41,030 bases of DNA from Pleurocapsales cyanobacterium LEGE 10410 (GTDB taxonomy: Bacteria > Cyanobacteriota > Cyanobacteriia > Cyanobacteriales > Xenococcaceae). The stretch spans positions 1 to 41,030 of the forward strand of contig JADEXJ010000042.1 of the NCBI GenBank assembly GCA_015207195.1, written 5' to 3'. Shown here piece by piece: positions 23,627 through 31,995 of the stretch. Numbering within the stretch: the first letter of the stretch is position 1; every line of letters begins with the position of its first letter. Below the pieces are notes generated by a model, which saw only the letters and a list, made by a program, of their open reading frames with translations, was not told the DNA's origin and did no database searches. The translations under genes and the position numbers were made by a program.

Positions 23627-24807
23627 TATTCAAATTCGTTAATCACAAAATTATTATTAATTAATTCTTGTTTTAATTTGGGATAGTAAATTGGATTTAT
23701 CTTGAGAACCTCACCATTTTCTTCAACTAAACCTTCGTTACGCAATATTTTGATGCGCTTTCTTACTCTAGATTCCCTGTCTCCAAGACTATGTGCCAAA
23801 GCAGACAATGTTATATCACCGTGAAGCAACAGAAAATATAGCAGATAGTGATCCGTTGAGGTTAACTCTGGTAGGTTGGGTAATTCTGGGTTTTGAGCTT
23901 CGAGAATACCTGGCTCATCCTCTTCAGAAGGTTCATAGGTAACGGAAGCTAAAAAAGTGTGCAAAGCAATAACGCTTACCCCCTGAGAAATTGAGGCTAA
24001 ATCTTCAAAATAGATAGTTTCCGCATCTTTGTCTGCATCCAATATTTTTGATTCTAAACGCGGATCGGCAAAGGTAATATCTAATTCCGATATAATCGGC
24101 GCAAGCCACTGGCACAGGCTATCACTTTCTAGTTTGGGTAAAGATGAAACCCGACCACAATCTGCTTCTAGATCGGATATTGAATTGAGGTAGTCCCACG
24201 TAACTTGACCCGCTGCAATTATCCAAAATCTTGAAGAGTCATGCAGGAGCATCTTTTGTAGATAATCAATACCGTCCAAGCCATCCATTGCGCGGAGAAA
24301 ACACCAGCTAAGATTGGGGATTACCATTACTTCGGTTTTTTTAGCAGCATCTGCTGGGTCTTGCTCGATATAATGCTGTAGCTTTGATTGAATTGAATCG
24401 GGGTCTGCTGGTCTACTATTCCAAGGAAGAATTTTGACTGTCACTTGTTTCTGGGTTGCCCAAGCTTCGATAATTTCAATGACAATACGCGATACCACCA
24501 TTACAGGGTTAGTGACAATTACGACTGAATTTTCGGCATTTTTGGGGAGATTATCTTCTAGGTGGGTTTCACGATCGCGCCATTGTTCAAATGCCTCATC
24601 AATCAAAGAGCGAATTGTCTCAGTATTTACAGGATCATTGGGTAACTTTTGGGCTGCTATAGTTAGTTTTTTTCTTAAAACTGGTGGTAATTCCACCAAA
24701 GATTTTGTTGGTTCTTGAAGACGATCGCGATCTTTTGTATACCAGGAAAATAGGAAGCTACGACTTTCAAAAATCCAGTTTTTTAAACGCTGAAGTGCTG
24801 TAGCCAT
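23626..24807 (-). CDS. Winged-helix protein with degenerate ATPase-like core, MscS-linked
   Basis: The 393-aa soluble protein has a polar N-terminus, a central alpha/beta region and a C-terminal winged helix. The central region (about residues 90-250) has alternating hydrophobic strands: VVIVTNPVMVVSR, VTVKILPW, TEVMVIPNLSWCFLR, DSSRFWIIAAG. These look like the core of a P-loop NTPase, but no GxxxxGK(S/T) Walker A motif is present where expected, so nucleotide binding is doubtful. The C-terminal 75 residues (YLLYFLLLHGDITLSALAHS followed by LGDRESRVRKRIKILRNEGLVEE) form a MarR-like winged helix. Its TAA overlaps the MscS ATG. I do not recognise a named family. A plausible reading is a sensor or regulator of the channel unit. 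Confidence 0.75.
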   Translation of the reverse strand: MATALQRLKNWIFESRSFLFSWYTKDRDRLQEPTKSLVELPPVLRKKLTIAAQKLPNDPVNTETIRSLIDEAFEQWRDRETHLEDNLPKNAENSVVIVTNPVMVVSRIVIEIIEAWATQKQVTVKILPWNSRPADPDSIQSKLQHYIEQDPADAAKKTEVMVIPNLSWCFLRAMDGLDGIDYLQKMLLHDSSRFWIIAAGQVTWDYLNSISDLEADCGRVSSLPKLESDSLCQWLAPIISELDITFADPRLESKILDADKDAETIYFEDLASISQGVSVIALHTFLASVTYEPSEEDEPGILEAQNPELPNLPELTSTDHYLLYFLLLHGDITLSALAHSLGDRESRVRKRIKILRNEGLVEENGEVLKINPIYYPKLKQELINNNFVINEFE

Positions 24808-25100
24808 TTTTCAAGCCTAAAATATCAATAGATAGTCATCGTTTGTTAGTTGTTTAAGGAAATATTTTGGTAAATTAATTTTATTATTATTTCTATTCAA
24901 AATTTTTAGAGACTACAAGGATATTTTAGTTAATTACTTTCTTCTAAAGTGAAAGGGCGAGCTGTTTATTGCTATATTTAAAATTTAATTAATTTTAATA
25001 TTCCTCTTATTATTTATTAAAAAAAATGAACGAAAATGAAACTATAGTAGTAATAATATACATTTAGTTGGCAACTTCGTTCAAACCTGTATTTTTCAGA
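24808..25100. other. AT-rich intergenic region, no feature recognised
   Basis: A 293-bp AT-rich gap between the start of the MscS unit and the 3' end of the WGxxGxxG gene. It must contain the promoter of the three-gene unit. No clear dyad, repeat or small gene was seen. Confidence 0.5.
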
Positions 25101-25388
25101 CTAACGATGTTGAGAGTCGCTACGACTAGCGGGCGCTTCGGGGAAAGGCTCGGTATTTCTTACTTCGTGATGACTGCTCTTGTTGCTTTTACCAGCCAGC
25201 CCCCCAAGTCCCAACAGACCTAGTAGCCCTAACCAACCCCAGTCAAAACCGTCATCTTCTGTTTCTATTACTGCAACATCTGGATCGGTATTTACCTGTG
25301 TTAGCCCTGACTTAGTAAAAGGAATAATTGCCAAACTCATAGCAAGTAAACCCGTTCCTGATAGCTTATATATATTTGATAGCTTCAT
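25101..25388 (-). CDS. WGxxGxxG family small exported protein
   Basis: The 95-aa protein has a signal peptide (about residues 1-31, core GLLAMSLAIIPF). A short acidic stretch follows (IETEDDGFD), then the family hallmark WGWLGLLGLLGLGGLAG (W50 onward) and a polar His/Ser tail. The WGxxGxxG motif resembles C-terminal sorting or anchoring segments, but here a 30-residue hydrophilic tail follows. Function of the family is unknown. The gene stands alone on the minus strand, divergent from the AI-2E-family gene. Confidence 0.82.
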   Translation of the reverse strand: MKLSNIYKLSGTGLLAMSLAIIPFTKSGLTQVNTDPDVAVIETEDDGFDWGWLGLLGLLGLGGLAGKSNKSSHHEVRNTEPFPEAPASRSDSQHR

Positions 25389-25741
25389 CTATTAGTTTCC
25401 TTTGTTTTCTGAATGTATAAGTAGATTTTTCATTCTCTAATCACAGCTTATTATTCACAAATTGATAATAAATCAATCCTTAGGAATATAAATCCCCCTT
25501 TTTTTAAAGAAATTTGTCAAACTATACGTTCTGCTACTCAATAGTTTTAAAAGATTGTTTATTAGGTTTGTGAATAAATAGTTAATTTTTGTTTTTTTAA
25601 AAATATATCCTTTGATTGATGAAAAAGTCATTAGATAATGGGATTTGTAGGAATTAATAAGTTTTTCAAAAAATGTAATTTTCTTGTTATTAGTCTTATT
25701 TTATTAATAATTGGTTTTAACTATAGCGGAATGGGGGTATT
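25389..25741. other. AT-rich divergent intergenic region
   Basis: A 353-bp, very AT-rich gap between divergent genes. Homopolymer T and A runs are frequent (for example TTTTTTT at 25499-25505). Both promoters must lie here, but I could not place them with confidence. No repeat or RNA gene was recognised. Confidence 0.5.
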
Positions 25742-26944
25742 TTGAGTTTTAGTAATCTTGTAGGTGCGATCGCGCTGTTAATTGCCATCTATATCATATG
25801 GCAAATTCGCTTTATTCTGTTGCTAGCTTTTGCAGCGGTAGCCTTGGCAACGGCAATCAACTACCTAGTTGAGTTTTTGATGAAGGAAGGCATAAAAAAA
25901 AGGGGAGTAGCAATTTTTCTTTCCCTGGCTTTTCTTGTGATGGTATTGATTATTTTTGTTTTTTCAATTATCCCTCCTTTTATCGATCAGGTGCAGGAGT
26001 CCCTATATTTATTGCCTCAAGCAGTAGATCGGGTAGAAGCCTGGCTAAATTGGCTACAAAGACAAGTACCCGAACAGCTAGTCGGAGAAATCCAAAGATT
26101 AGAAAATGTTACTCGTAATTTGCCTGGTGTGGTAAGTCAGCTTTTAAGTAACTTTTACGCTATTTTTACTGATTCACTGGGGATCATTTTAAACATCCTG
26201 CTGGTTACGGTAGTCACAATTATGTTGCTTGCTAGTCCACGTCCCTATGTACGATTGTTTTTGGCTTTTGTTCCTTCTTTCTATCGTCGTCGCGCTGCCA
26301 AAATTCTTAAAAAATGCGAAACCTCTTTGGTTGGCTGGACAAAGGGGATCTTGTTTAATATGCTGGTCATCACCGTTCTTAGCTGGCTTGGTTTGACCAT
26401 TTTGGGAGTGCCACTGCCGTTAGCCAATGCGCTGCTGGCTGGCTTACTAACCTTTATTCCCAATTTAGGACCTACCCTAAGCTGTATCCCACCGATTATT
26501 TTGGCTTTAATCGATACGCCTTGGAAAGCTGTTGGAGTGTTAATACTTTATGTTTTGATTCAGCAGGTCGAAAGTAATATTTTGACACCTTTGGTGATGA
26601 AACAGCAGGTGTCGTTACTACCAGCAATCACTCTACTAGCTCAGGCTACCTTTGCAGTATTCTTTGGTTTTATTGGTCTATTTTTGGCTTTGCCCCTCGC
26701 CGTGGTTGCTCAGGTGTGGATTGAGGAAGTTTTAATTAAAGATGTATTTAGTAATTGGAATAATAAAAGTAATTTCAGACAAGATGGAAGTCGCGATCGC
26801 TTCCATGACGGTCATGCAAGGTCGCTTAGTCAAAAGCATCAACACCAATCAAAATTAACCAAATATGCGAATTCTCCAGATGCCACTCAATCTTCTTCTC
26901 AAGTAGTTACTACTGAAATTGGGTTTAACAATGATTCAGTTTAG
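25742..26944 (+). CDS. AI-2E family transporter (UPF0118/PerM)
   Basis: The 400-aa integral membrane protein has about eight hydrophobic segments. The family block ANALLAGLLTFIPNLGPTLS lies near residue 228 and a Q-Q-x-E-x-x-x-L-x-P segment (IQQVESNILTPLVM) near 280. The family includes proteins described as AI-2 exporters and Na+/H+ antiporters, so the substrate cannot be read. The first codon is TTG (25742), preceded by GGGGG at 7-11 bp; no in-frame ATG occurs before the first membrane helix. The last 60 residues are a polar His/Ser/Gln-rich tail with a HIP1 site in the coding DNA. Confidence 0.88.
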   Translation: MSFSNLVGAIALLIAIYIIWQIRFILLLAFAAVALATAINYLVEFLMKEGIKKRGVAIFLSLAFLVMVLIIFVFSIIPPFIDQVQESLYLLPQAVDRVEAWLNWLQRQVPEQLVGEIQRLENVTRNLPGVVSQLLSNFYAIFTDSLGIILNILLVTVVTIMLLASPRPYVRLFLAFVPSFYRRRAAKILKKCETSLVGWTKGILFNMLVITVLSWLGLTILGVPLPLANALLAGLLTFIPNLGPTLSCIPPIILALIDTPWKAVGVLILYVLIQQVESNILTPLVMKQQVSLLPAITLLAQATFAVFFGFIGLFLALPLAVVAQVWIEEVLIKDVFSNWNNKSNFRQDGSRDRFHDGHARSLSQKHQHQSKLTKYANSPDATQSSSQVVTTEIGFNNDSV

Positions 26945-26976
26945 GTGGGGGTAATTGGGAGATGGGGAGACTTGGA
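26942..26976. repeat. Partial copy of the dispersed repeat
   Basis: TAGGTGGGGGTAATT (26942-26956) is the exact reverse complement of the right end of the element at 18390-18516. A GGGAGATGGGGAGACTTGGA tract related to that element's internal sequence follows. It starts inside the TAG stop codon region of the AI-2E-family gene. Confidence 0.5.
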
Positions 26977-27112
26977 GAGTGGTTATACATTAGCTATAAA
27001 ATTCACCTCGTCACCTCTTCACCACCTCATCTAATTCGTAGCATTCTTTTTTCTATTTCATATTAGGATGGCTAGATTTGTTGTTACTAGTTACTCATTC
27101 GTTAATGCCAAT

Positions 27113-27274
27113 TTAGCTCTTGGCAACATCTTTTTTCCGCACAAAAAGCACAACACCACCCAAGGCTAATAAAAGAATTCCCCACCACAAAGAGTCTCCA
27201 GGAATAATTTTGAGAAAAAGGGTGGTAAGTCCTGAACTAATAAGCGACCAGCCTGCTGTTGTTTGATATGCCAT
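27113..27274 (-). CDS. Small two-helix membrane protein (53 aa)
   Basis: An ATG-to-TAA frame of 53 codons begins MAYQTTAGWSLISSGL. It has hydrophobic segments at about residues 9-24 and 30-46 (WWGILLLALGGVVLFV), then a basic end (RKKDVAKS) typical of a cytosolic C-terminus after a membrane helix. The amino acid composition is strongly protein-like for such an AT-rich stretch. It precedes no other gene closely on the strand. Family unrecognised. It may belong to the envelope-stress group that follows (27.5-30.3 kb). Confidence 0.6.
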   Translation of the reverse strand: MAYQTTAGWSLISSGLTTLFLKIIPGDSLWWGILLLALGGVVLFVRKKDVAKS

Positions 27275-27458
27275 TTGTTTAAGTTTTAAAGTCTGTTATG
27301 TTTCTTGCGATCGGGATAATTTACCCCTAGCTATTATTCATATTAGTAGTCAAAAAAAATCCCTACCTCTGTCTATAGATGCAATGAAACTTTGCTCATA
27401 AACAATTGAAAAATCTGGTAGTTTTTTAAAAAACTAGTACTTGATTATCATAATCAAT

Positions 27459-27938
27459 CTAGCGATCGCATATATCCTGACAAGTTTCTTGTAATTCAGA
27501 ATTGTCGGTAACTATTTCTAAGCGCATTTTTATATTTGCCGTAGTAGAAGTATTAACAATTTTTGTTAGCAATTCTTGGGCTACTTCTGGTGAAACAAAG
27601 TTGCTTTGAGCCAGATAAATATCATTAGCACCTGTTATCTCGCTAAACTTTACGCCATTAACTTCTCCTTCTCCTAAATCGATCTCTGCTAAATGTTCAT
27701 CTGTTACACCTACTTTTTCCACAATTAGCTTTTCACGGCGAATCGGTAGATGAATCATTTTAGTCTCAATTTTTTTGCGAACAACTACCTCTCCTACTTT
27801 TTGCTTACGACGTTTCACCACTAGTTTTTCTTCTAATAAAGAAAATTGATGATCTTCTAATAGTTTTGCCACGTTTTCAGCGTCATCTACTCGGTTGGTA
27901 GTAATTTGCGAGTCGTTATCTAAAGAAAAATTTTCCAT
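27459..27938 (-). CDS. DUF2382 (YsnF/AvaK-like) stress protein
   Basis: The ATG at 27938 gives 159 aa; the frame extends to a TTG at 27980, which is less likely. Residues about 25-80 match the DUF2382 repeat (FSLLEEKLVVKRRKQKVGEV followed by VVRKKIET and LPIRREKLIVEK), the signature of YsnF/AvaK proteins. The C-terminal part (about 95-155) is a different alpha/beta segment with no recognised family. DUF2382 proteins are generally linked to stress; their biochemical role is unknown. A second, longer DUF2382 protein lies 1.4 kb away on the same strand. Confidence 0.8.
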   Translation of the reverse strand: MENFSLDNDSQITTNRVDDAENVAKLLEDHQFSLLEEKLVVKRRKQKVGEVVVRKKIETKMIHLPIRREKLIVEKVGVTDEHLAEIDLGEGEVNGVKFSEITGANDIYLAQSNFVSPEVAQELLTKIVNTSTTANIKMRLEIVTDNSELQETCQDICDR

Positions 27939-28019
27939 GGTTTTTTTAGTTGAGATCGTATTAGTTGAAAAGTAAGCCAAAGAATTTCAGATTAATTTGT
28001 CGTGGAATTTATTGGCGAG

Positions 28020-28532
28020 CTATGCTAGCTTAGTGCGGTCGAACTCTTTGACATCCTTCAGTGCCGAAGCGGAGCTATGATCGATGTCTTGAATTACGCT
28101 AAAGCTGCCGTCCGTTTCTAATATTACCGCATCTGCATCTTCAATTGCCGAGATACCGCTAGCCCGCAGAGCTGCTAAGATTTCTCCTTCAGCAATTCGT
28201 TCTCGTTGCATAACTTCATGCTGCATTTCGCCTCGAAAAAGTAATAGTGAGGGTTCTGCTTTTATTAGTTTCTGGATGAGCGAAGAACGGACAGAAATCC
28301 AGGTAATAACATATTGAAACAACACTAGCAGCGCAAACCCCAGAATTGCCTTGCCAAAAACATCTTGAACAGACAACAGGATACTGGCTAGAATTGAACC
28401 GAGGGCGATGGTGACGATAAAGTCAAAAGAATTCCATTTGGCTAGAGTTCGCTTACCCGATATCCTCAAGATGAGAACAATAGCTGCATAGCCAACAACT
28501 GAGGCTATTATGGTTTCTAAAAATGGATTCAA
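28020..28532 (-). CDS. DUF421 (YetF-like) membrane protein
   Basis: The 170-aa protein has three N-terminal hydrophobic segments (about residues 7-23, 37-55 and 60-82) and a small soluble domain. Family signatures are ILRISGKRTLAKWNSFDFIV and ALGSILASILL, then EPSLLLFRGE and LRASGISAIEDADAVILETD. The C-terminus has the strand-rich YetF fold. Function is unknown; the family is associated with the cell envelope and stress in several bacteria. It lies 39-80 bp before the DUF2382 gene on the same strand, so the two may be cotranscribed. Confidence 0.9.
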   Translation of the reverse strand: MNPFLETIIASVVGYAAIVLILRISGKRTLAKWNSFDFIVTIALGSILASILLSVQDVFGKAILGFALLVLFQYVITWISVRSSLIQKLIKAEPSLLLFRGEMQHEVMQRERIAEGEILAALRASGISAIEDADAVILETDGSFSVIQDIDHSSASALKDVKEFDRTKLA

Positions 28533-28615
28533 CTGCCTAAGACCCCCATGATATTATTTTGAAATAAACTTGCGAAAAAAACTCGCTACACGACTAAAAT
28601 TAAACTTTAAATTCG

Positions 28616-28653
28616 ATGGGCGATCGCCATTATTCTAGAGTGCGATCGCCCAT
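28616..28653. other. Perfect 12-bp inverted repeat made of two HIP1 sites
   Basis: ATGGGCGATCGC (28616-28627) and GCGATCGCCCAT (28642-28653) are exact reverse complements around a 14-nt spacer (CATTATTCTAGAGT). It lies between the BON lipoprotein and DUF421 genes, both on the minus strand. Without a T-tract it is not a standard terminator, but the transcript could fold into a strong GC-rich hairpin. Confidence 0.8.
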
Positions 28654-28723
28654 ATTTCGATGTTGCCTTGGTTACAGTAGCAGGCTTAAACCGATTGCTA
28701 CACTATCAGTATTAAGTGCCGTT

Positions 28724-29179
28724 TTAGGATTCAGCTTCTGGTACGATCTCTACTTGCTCGATGTTAACGCTGTTAACACCAGTGATTTCTTGAGCCAAAG
28801 GTTCGATGGTTGAATATTCTTTCTCTCCAGGAACAGTCCCTGCAATAAATACATCACCGTTTTCTGCTTCAATAGTCAATTTAGAGCGAGGAATATTGGC
28901 TTCTAGTTTGGCTCTGATTTCGCTTTCTAGGTCAGAATCGTCTCTTACTTCTTGTTCGCCTATGACATCATTGCGTTGCTCTCTGGCGCGAATATCAGAA
29001 CTTAATTGTTCTTGACGAACTTCACTGGTAGCATCCTCTAGGGTTTCTTCAACTTGAGCAGGTTCTTCTACTTCGTCACCAATAGAATCTGGCGCATCTG
29101 CACTAGTTCTTGCTGTATCACAACCCACTGCACCAAAAAGTAAGGTAGTACCTAGTAAAAATATTGTTAGTTTATTCAT
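28724..29179 (-). CDS. BON-domain lipoprotein
   Basis: The 151-aa protein has a lipoprotein signal peptide with lipobox LFGAVGC (C20). A strongly acidic linker of about 65 residues follows, then a C-terminal BON domain (about 85-148): DLESEIRAKLEANI, LTIEAENGDVFIAGTVPGE and VNSVNIEQVEIV. BON domains occur in OsmY-like and other envelope-stress proteins and are thought to bind membranes. The lipid-anchored protein should face the periplasm. It lies in a minus-strand run of stress genes, 120 bp downstream of the DUF2382/YflT-like gene. Confidence 0.9.
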   Translation of the reverse strand: MNKLTIFLLGTTLLFGAVGCDTARTSADAPDSIGDEVEEPAQVEETLEDATSEVRQEQLSSDIRAREQRNDVIGEQEVRDDSDLESEIRAKLEANIPRSKLTIEAENGDVFIAGTVPGEKEYSTIEPLAQEITGVNSVNIEQVEIVPEAES

Positions 29180-29299
29180 TATCTTCTTGCTTCCTTAAGT
29201 AATAATTAGTTTGATTAATTGGAATAGGTCTATGCAATCTAAACCTACCCTACACACGAAGGCATAGTGGCAGGTATTGTACATATGTTTCGACTTGGT

Positions 29300-30277
29300 T
29301 TAGCGTTCGATTACGTCACCGTCTGCATCAACTTCTAATTCTTCACGTCGAATAGTTTCGCTAGCCTGAACGGTTTCTTGCTCTACTTCTTTGCGAACGC
29401 TTACTTCTTCACGTACAAAAGCCTGCTTTTTAATATCAGCGGTTTCTTCGTAAAGCTCAACTTCTGCTACTTTACCTTCGGCGAAATCAGCCGTACCAGG
29501 GCTAACTACCGTGCCTACTGTAGCGTCACTACGTTCGATAACGATTCGTTCTTTCTCAATGGGAACAGCAACACTAGCCGTTTCTGTCTCTACACGTTTA
29601 CCAACGGATACTTCTCCAGCTTTAGCACGCTGCTTGTTGACCATTAGACGTTCTTCATATAGTCTGATTTTCTCATCATCAGCTATATCAGTTCTGGTTC
29701 TAAGATCTTCATCTACATCAGTAACCGCAGTTGCTTTTGCTCCTGGAACATCGTAGATGCCAAACTCTTCCACGCCATGTTGTTGCATAATAGTTTCCGC
29801 ACGGGCAATCTCGGCTGCTGTTCCGTTAACTATGACGAGAAAGCTACCACCTTTGACACGGTCACTATATATTTTGGCTTTCTCTTCGGGAATTCCCAAA
29901 CCAATCAAGGCACCAATCAATCCACCCGCAGCAGCACCAATTGCGCCACCAGCCAGGGTAGTTGCGATCGCCGTTGCCTCTGCACCAGCCAGCAAAATAG
30001 GTCCAATACCAGGAATTGCTAGCGCGCCCAGCCCTACTAGTAAGCCAGTAATACCGCCTAATGCTCCACCAGTTACCGCTCCAGTAGCAGCACCCTCATC
30101 CGCTTTGTTGCCTACTTCTTCTGTAGTTTCGTGTCCTCCGATATTATCGGCATCTCTGGCAATGACAGATACTCTGTCCATATCATAGCCTGCATCTTTG
30201 AGTGCGCGAACTGCTCTTTCTGCTTCGTCTCGACTATAAAATAGTCCAGCAGCACGTTTGTAGAAATTGTTGTTCAT
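29300..30277 (-). CDS. General stress protein with YflT-like, glycine-zipper and DUF2382 domains
   Basis: The 325-aa protein has three parts. Residues about 8-50 (AGLFYSRDEAERAVRALKDA) resemble the N-terminus of general stress protein 17M/YflT. Residues about 65-135 are a glycine- and alanine-rich segment with repeated GxxxG (GAVTGGALGGITGLLVGLGA and GGAIGAAAGGLIGALIGLG), a probable membrane-inserting glycine zipper. Residues about 200-320 are DUF2382 (IRLYEERLMVNKQRAKAGEV, then ETADIKKQAFVREEVSVRKE). The protein is probably induced by osmotic or desiccation stress by analogy with YsnF-type proteins. The ATG at 30277 is clear. Its upstream region is a 1.3-kb non-coding stretch. Confidence 0.88.
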   Translation of the reverse strand: MNNNFYKRAAGLFYSRDEAERAVRALKDAGYDMDRVSVIARDADNIGGHETTEEVGNKADEGAATGAVTGGALGGITGLLVGLGALAIPGIGPILLAGAEATAIATTLAGGAIGAAAGGLIGALIGLGIPEEKAKIYSDRVKGGSFLVIVNGTAAEIARAETIMQQHGVEEFGIYDVPGAKATAVTDVDEDLRTRTDIADDEKIRLYEERLMVNKQRAKAGEVSVGKRVETETASVAVPIEKERIVIERSDATVGTVVSPGTADFAEGKVAEVELYEETADIKKQAFVREEVSVRKEVEQETVQASETIRREELEVDADGDVIER

Positions 30278-30714
30278 AGTTTCGTTCTTTAGTGTTCTGA
30301 GAAATTTTCAATCAACTTTGAGAAGCTTGTCTAGGCTGTCTTAAAAAAGCTGAGATTCAATAGGTTTTCTAAAATAATATTGGCATTGGCTACAACATAA
30401 TTCATCTATCTAAGGGAGAATTATAAATGTAAATTTTTGGCTAATGTTTTGGTCGGACAACTATCTGACAACGAGTTTACGTCATTATCTAGCACTGGCG
30501 CGAGTTTATCTATAACTATCGATGGATTGTTGTTAATTAAATTATCAAACAGCTGTTTTTGGTTAAAGTTTTTTTTATTGGTGTTTAGTCTAGTTTGACC
30601 TCGTATTTTAATAAACTTTATGATAATCAAATACCAAGCCCAACAAACTTGATTAATTATTACTGTTTCTTAGTCCAGAAGCGTTAGCAAGCAAAATCCA
30701 ATGTCTTAACGTAG

Positions 30715-30755
30715 ATATATCAAGGTTAGGCTTAATTGCCTAGCTTTTGATATAT
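30715..30755. other. Long near-perfect hairpin (possible RNA element)
   Basis: The 5' arm ATATATCAAGGTTAGGC and the 3' arm GCCTAGCTTTTGATATAT enclose a TTAATT loop. They pair over about 17 bp with one bulge and two G-U pairs (T-G in DNA). No gene is adjacent and no T-run follows directly. Possible roles are a small RNA end, a repeat remnant or a protein-binding dyad. Confidence 0.5.
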
Positions 30756-31264
30756 TTATCATATGGCTTATTTAGCAGCTTCTTAGGGTAATAGTAGTTA
30801 GGGGATGTTTGATTGGTAGTACCTTGCAGAGCCGTTCGTTTTGATAAGATTGTTCTGGTCAAAAATACATAACAATTAGAGCTATATAATTTGCTTTTGT
30901 TGACAATTTCCTTCGTGATTTGTCTTGCTTTATTACATCCATCTCGATTAGATTAAATGTCCTGCTCATAATAAACTGTCGCTCAATTGATTTTCACAGC
31001 AGTTAAATTCGATCTAATTAAATTATTCTAAACTAAAATTTAAACAACAGAATCCATTAAAAAGATTTGCCTAACCCAACCTACAACAGCAGATAATTTT
31101 TATTTGATACATAGTCGATAAAACTGACAACGGTGATTATGAATTTGCAGCCAAGTAAGTCGGTGAGAATCAACTACAGTATGTTAATCAACATAAACAT
31201 GGTGCCAACTTTTACTAATGACTGAGGACAAATGACAAATAACGCTTTTGGCTAATTAACTTTA

Positions 31265-31281
31265 ATTGTGCCTACCTACTT
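31265..31281. repeat. Fragment of the dispersed repeat
   Basis: ATTGTGCCTACCTACTT is the exact reverse complement of the left end (18391-18407) of the element at 18390-18516. Confidence 0.6.
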
Positions 31282-31594
31282 GGCAAGAATGCTATGAATC
31301 AGGTGACGAGATGACGAGGCAAACACGAAGCGCGCTCTACACAGCCTCTTGTTGTCTCCAAGTCTCCAAACCTTCAGCGGACTTTAAACGCTCCGTCGCC
31401 TTCGGTAGTGAAATAATTAAGTATCTAGGTCATACTTATGCTAAGTTGAGCAACAAGAGAAGTACAAAAGTAATTGTTAGAATATAAATATTAATGAAGC
31501 TCGCCTAGTTTGGTTGACCACAGCGATCGCCTAATTGCAGTATCTGGCTTACTTTATCACTGGCTTACTTTATTATTTGATCTGCTAAAAAAAG

Positions 31595-31945
31595 ATGAAA
31601 AAAAACATAGCCTATAGTAGAGCTTATCAATTTGCCATCAAAATTATCAACGCTCATCGGTATTTGATTGAAGAAAAAAAAGAGTTTGTTTTGTCCGAAC
31701 AGCTATTGAAAAGTGGGACAAGTATTGGAGCGACTATCTTAGAAGCGATTGAGTCAATTTCCACTGCCGAAAAACGTGCCAATATTTCTTTTGCCTATCG
31801 AAATTGTATCTTGTCGAAATATTGGCTTTCTTTATTAAGAGATACTGGATATATAGACTTAAAATCTTATAACAATATTTATCAAGATCTTGATGAAATA
31901 ACCCAAATACTGTTGGCGACTTTAAAAACTGTCAAGAATTCTTGA
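31595..31945 (+). CDS. Four-helix bundle protein (23S rRNA IVP / S23 family)
   Basis: The 116-aa protein matches the S23 family (TIGR02436, PF05635): YSRAYQFAIKIINAHRYLIE in helix 1, LSEQLLKSGTSIGATILEAI before helix 2, and ANISFAYRNCILSKYWLSLL in helix 3. The family was first seen inside 23S rRNA insertions but is common as stand-alone genes. A related protein (Avd) is an accessory factor of diversity-generating retroelements. No rRNA and no reverse transcriptase gene is in the window, so the role here is unknown. The gene sits at the edge of a repeat-rich intergenic region with a 14-nt direct repeat 22-51 bp before its ATG. Confidence 0.88.
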   Translation: MKKNIAYSRAYQFAIKIINAHRYLIEEKKEFVLSEQLLKSGTSIGATILEAIESISTAEKRANISFAYRNCILSKYWLSLLRDTGYIDLKSYNNIYQDLDEITQILLATLKTVKNS

Positions 31946-31995
31946 TAATTTTATTTTAACTCCTAGACGAATTCGTGTTGACCAGCAATTAGCCA

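Larger units (their letters stand above)
30278..31594. other. Long intergenic region without a convincing gene
   Basis: This 1.3-kb stretch is AT-rich. It contains a strong hairpin (30715-30755), a piece of the dispersed repeat (31265-31281), a repeat-like segment near 31300-31420 (TCTCCAAGTCTCCAAACCTT followed by CAGCGG) and a 14-nt direct repeat (31544-31573). Two reading frames of 69 and 73 codons are low-complexity or repeat-derived and were rejected. The promoter of the stress gene at 30277 must lie at its left end. Confidence 0.6.

Noticed and set aside
30421-30630. 69-codon minus-strand frame
   Set aside because: Low-complexity Asn/Lys/Ile-rich sequence in an AT-rich gap, with no ribosome site and no domain.
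31266-31487. 73-codon plus-strand frame
   Set aside because: It overlaps a dispersed repeat segment (31265-31420) and reads like a translated repeat.
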